Of a DNA stretch of 64,000 bases, positions 62,159-64,000 are shown in pieces (the stretch's first letter is position 1; each line of letters starts with the position of its first letter). A program made the position numbers and the translations under genes. The notes beneath the pieces were generated by a model, which did no database searches, was not told the DNA's origin, and saw only the letters and a list, made by a program, of their open reading frames with translations. The DNA comes from Methylobacterium persicinum (GTDB lineage Bacteria; Pseudomonadota; Alphaproteobacteria; Rhizobiales; Beijerinckiaceae). The DNA is taken from positions 1 through 64,000 of the forward strand of contig NZ_BPQX01000007.1 in the NCBI RefSeq assembly GCF_022179525.1. Reading direction: 5' to 3'.

Positions 62159-62575
62159 TCATTGCGCCTTGTCGTGCTCGGACAGACCGATCGCCCGGTA
62201 ATCGTAGGTGGGGTAGAATTCCGTCCGGTAGGCCCCCCATGCGGTGTCCTCCAGCACCCGGTTGACCTCCCGCAGGCGGGACGCCGGCAGGCGCAGGACG
62301 ATGACCTGTCCGATCCCCATCGTGACCGTCCACGACACGACCTCCATGCCGGCGGGCGGAAAGGCCTTGTAGAAGCCCTGGCGGGCCAATTGCTGGTTCA
62401 AGTCCGCGAGCGGCCGCGACTGGTCGTGGCGGAGGAAGATCGTCAGCAGGATGGCATCCGTGGCCGCCGCCGCCGCCGATCCGGCCGTGGGGGATGGCAC
62501 GCCCTGTGCCGCCGCCGGGCCGATCGCGAGGCCCGTGGCCAGGATGGCGAAGGCGGTCGGGAAGAGGCGGCTCAT
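62159..62575 (-). CDS. Exported protein of unknown function
   Basis: 138 residues. A signal peptide (MSRLFPTAFAILATGLAIGPAAAQ) precedes a small alpha/beta domain: AILLTIFLRHDQSRPLADLNQQLARQGFYKAFPPAGMEVVSWTVTMGIGQVIVLRLPASRLREVN, then TEFYPTYDY. GGAGA lies 5 nt before the ATG 62575. The strand-helix pattern (LTIFLRHDQ, VIVLRLP) suggests a ferredoxin-like fold, but I cannot name a family. Confidence 0.7.
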   Translation of the reverse strand: MSRLFPTAFAILATGLAIGPAAAQGVPSPTAGSAAAAATDAILLTIFLRHDQSRPLADLNQQLARQGFYKAFPPAGMEVVSWTVTMGIGQVIVLRLPASRLREVNRVLEDTAWGAYRTEFYPTYDYRAIGLSEHDKAQ

Positions 62576-62821
62576 GGGAATCTCCGGACGTCCAGGGCGC
62601 GATGCCCGTCCGGTGCAACGCATGGCCCCCGGATGGGATGCCGGCACCCGCCTGGCCGCCGAGTTGCGGGTCGCGTTAGGTGCAAACGCCTTACTTGCGA
62701 TGTATGCGCGGAAACATGCCATGACTTGGCCAGGACTTCCATTTTTTTCAGACTGATGCCGCAAAATTTTTTAGTTATTTGCCCTTAACTGCTTTGCGAG
62801 GGTTTGGAAGTGGAGCGAAAT

Positions 62822-64000
62822 ATGTTCGGGCGCGTGAAATTCAATGAATCACAATCTCTGATCGACGCGCTCGATCGCTCGCTAGGCATCATAGAGTTCG
62901 CCATGGATGGGACGATCCTCCGGGCGAACGCCAATTTCCTCGCGGTGGTCGGGTACGACGCGGGCGAGGTCCAGGGGAAGCACCACAGCATCTTCATCGA
63001 GGAGGCCGCCGCGCGGAGCAGCGACTACAAAAAATTCTGGACGACGCTTCAGTCGGGCGAATTCGTCGCCGGAGAGTTCATGCGCCTTGCCAAGGGGCAT
63101 CGGCGGGTATGGCTCGAGGCGACCTACAACCCGATTTTCGGTCCCGACCGCAAGCTGATCAAGGTCGTGAAGTTCGCCTCGGACATCACGGCCAAGAAGA
63201 ACGAGGTCAGCCGTCTGCTGACCATGATCGACGACATGCCCGTCGCGGTGATGACCGCCGACCCGAACGACGATTTCAAGATCAACTACCTCAACGGAAC
63301 CTCGACGCGGACTCTCGGAGCGATCGAGCAACATCTTCCGGTGAAGGTCGCCGACATGGTCGGCAAATCCTTCGACGTGTTCCACAAGAACCCGAAGCAC
63401 CAGCGCACCATGTTGGCGGATGCAAGCCGTCTGCCGCACAGGACGCGGATCAAGGTCGGTCCGGAAACCCTCGACCTTCAGGTCTCGGCGATCAAGGATC
63501 CGGAGGGAAAGTATCTCGGGCCGATGCTCACCTGGGCGGTGGTCACGGCGCAGGTCGCCATGGCGAGCGAGGTGACGCGGGTGGTCGATGCGCTGGGCTC
63601 GGCCATTTCCGAGATGCGGCAATCGGCGGAAGGGCTCAACCATTCCGCCGATGAGGCGAGCGGGCTCGCCGCCAACGTGGCGGCCGGATCGGAAGAGATG
63701 TCGAGCACCATCAGGGAGATCTCCGGCCAGGTCGGCCGGGTCTCCGAGCGGGCGAACCAGATCGCCGACCAAGCCGGCACGACCGACCAGACCGTCCGGG
63801 CCTTGGCCGAAAAGACCGGCAAGGTCGATTCGGTCGTCGCGATGATCAAGTCGATTGCCGATCAGACCAACCTGCTGGCCCTGAACGCCACTATCGAGGC
63901 GGCCCGGGCCGGAGAGGCGGGGCGGGGCTTCGCGGTGGTGGCGGCCGAGGTGAAGGAGCTGGCCGGCCAGACCGCCCGGGCCACCGACGAGATCACCCAG
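62822..64000 (+). CDS. Soluble methyl-accepting chemotaxis protein with two PAS domains (partial)
   Basis: The open frame from ATG 62822 runs 393 codons to the window edge. A first PAS domain (about 12-125) has [20 protein letters not shown] and a PAC-like end ([12 protein letters not shown]); a second PAS-like unit (about 130-245) follows; then the methyl-accepting signalling helix with [19 protein letters not shown] and the hairpin tip [33 protein letters not shown]. No membrane helix, so a cytoplasmic sensor, probably redox or energy. GGAAGTGGAG lies before the start. The 3' end is outside the window. Confidence 0.9.
   Translation, partial: MFGRVKFNESQSLIDALDRSLGIIEFAMDGTILRANANFLAVVGYDAGEVQGKHHSIFIEEAAARSSDYKKFWTTLQSGEFVAGEFMRLAKGHRRVWLEATYNPIFGPDRKLIKVVKFASDITAKKNEVSRLLTMIDDMPVAVMTADPNDDFKINYLNGTSTRTLGAIEQHLPVKVADMVGKSFDVFHKNPKHQRTMLADASRLPHRTRIKVGPETLDLQVSAIKDPEGKYLGPMLTWAVVTAQVAMASEVTRVVDALGSAISEMRQSAEGLNHSADEASGLAANVAAGSEEMSSTIREISGQVGRVSERANQIADQAGTTDQTVRALAEKTGKVDSVVAMIKSIADQTNLLALNATIEAARAGEAGRGFAVVAAEVKELAGQTARATDEITQ

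Overview
This is a high-GC window from an alphaproteobacterium, most likely a member of the Methylobacteriaceae (Methylobacterium/Methylorubrum type). The assignment is inferred from an alphaproteobacterial SOS box (GTTC-N7-GTTC) in front of umuDC, a CIRCE-controlled groESL, a BLUF/B12 pair resembling the AppA/PpaA photosynthesis regulators, and a methanol/ethanol-type PQQ dehydrogenase with the Asp-x-Asp signature of lanthanide enzymes. No database search was possible. Product names rest on motifs and family knowledge.

Left part (1-13.5 kb): a minus-strand surface-sugar operon (sugar 3,4-ketoisomerase, DegT aminotransferase, NeuD-like acyltransferase, two-domain glycosyltransferase) is linked by 4-bp start/stop overlaps. 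Its first gene is split by a complete IS3-family element with a 5-bp target duplication; removing the element restores the frame exactly. Then come a BLUF photoreceptor, a B12-binding PpaA/AerR-like regulator, RsgA, a transglutaminase-like protein and groESL.

Signalling and repair block (13.5-24 kb): a BtuF-like protein without a signal peptide, two divergent hybrid histidine kinases, a secreted phospholipase A2-like protein, a single-domain response regulator, CsbD and small exported proteins, then an SOS-controlled umuDC operon. About 1.2 kb without a convincing gene follows.

Catabolic region (25-42 kb): an orphan TRAP binding protein, then a TetR gene divergent from an operon of acyl-CoA dehydrogenase, thiolase, SDR, APH-type kinase and DUF6285-like protein. 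This set resembles the Pseudomonas LvaABCD module for 4-hydroxyacyl-CoA. A convergent operon encodes a Rieske protein, a DxD-type PQQ alcohol dehydrogenase, a small periplasmic protein, an acyl-CoA ligase and a ThDP-dependent lyase. A MetA-type outer-membrane channel, an aldehyde dehydrogenase and a GntR regulator follow. Together they can be read as a route taking an alcohol or diol through aldehyde, acid and acyl-CoA to central metabolism.

Accessory region (42-59 kb): small secreted proteins (two sharing a VMGLPxPGS tail), a quinone oxidoreductase, gene relics, a short tyrosine recombinase, a TonB siderophore receptor, a GlxA-type regulator facing an N-methyl-amino-acid oxidase with its own polar amino acid ABC transporter, and a large tyrosine recombinase beside tRNA-Gln(UUG). 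A near-identical 27-bp repeat lies about 50 bp beyond the 3' end of both recombinases. The right end (59-64 kb) holds an SDR, a holin/YqjE-like membrane protein, a KpsM-like polysaccharide export permease without its ATPase, small proteins, and a soluble chemotaxis receptor cut by the window edge.
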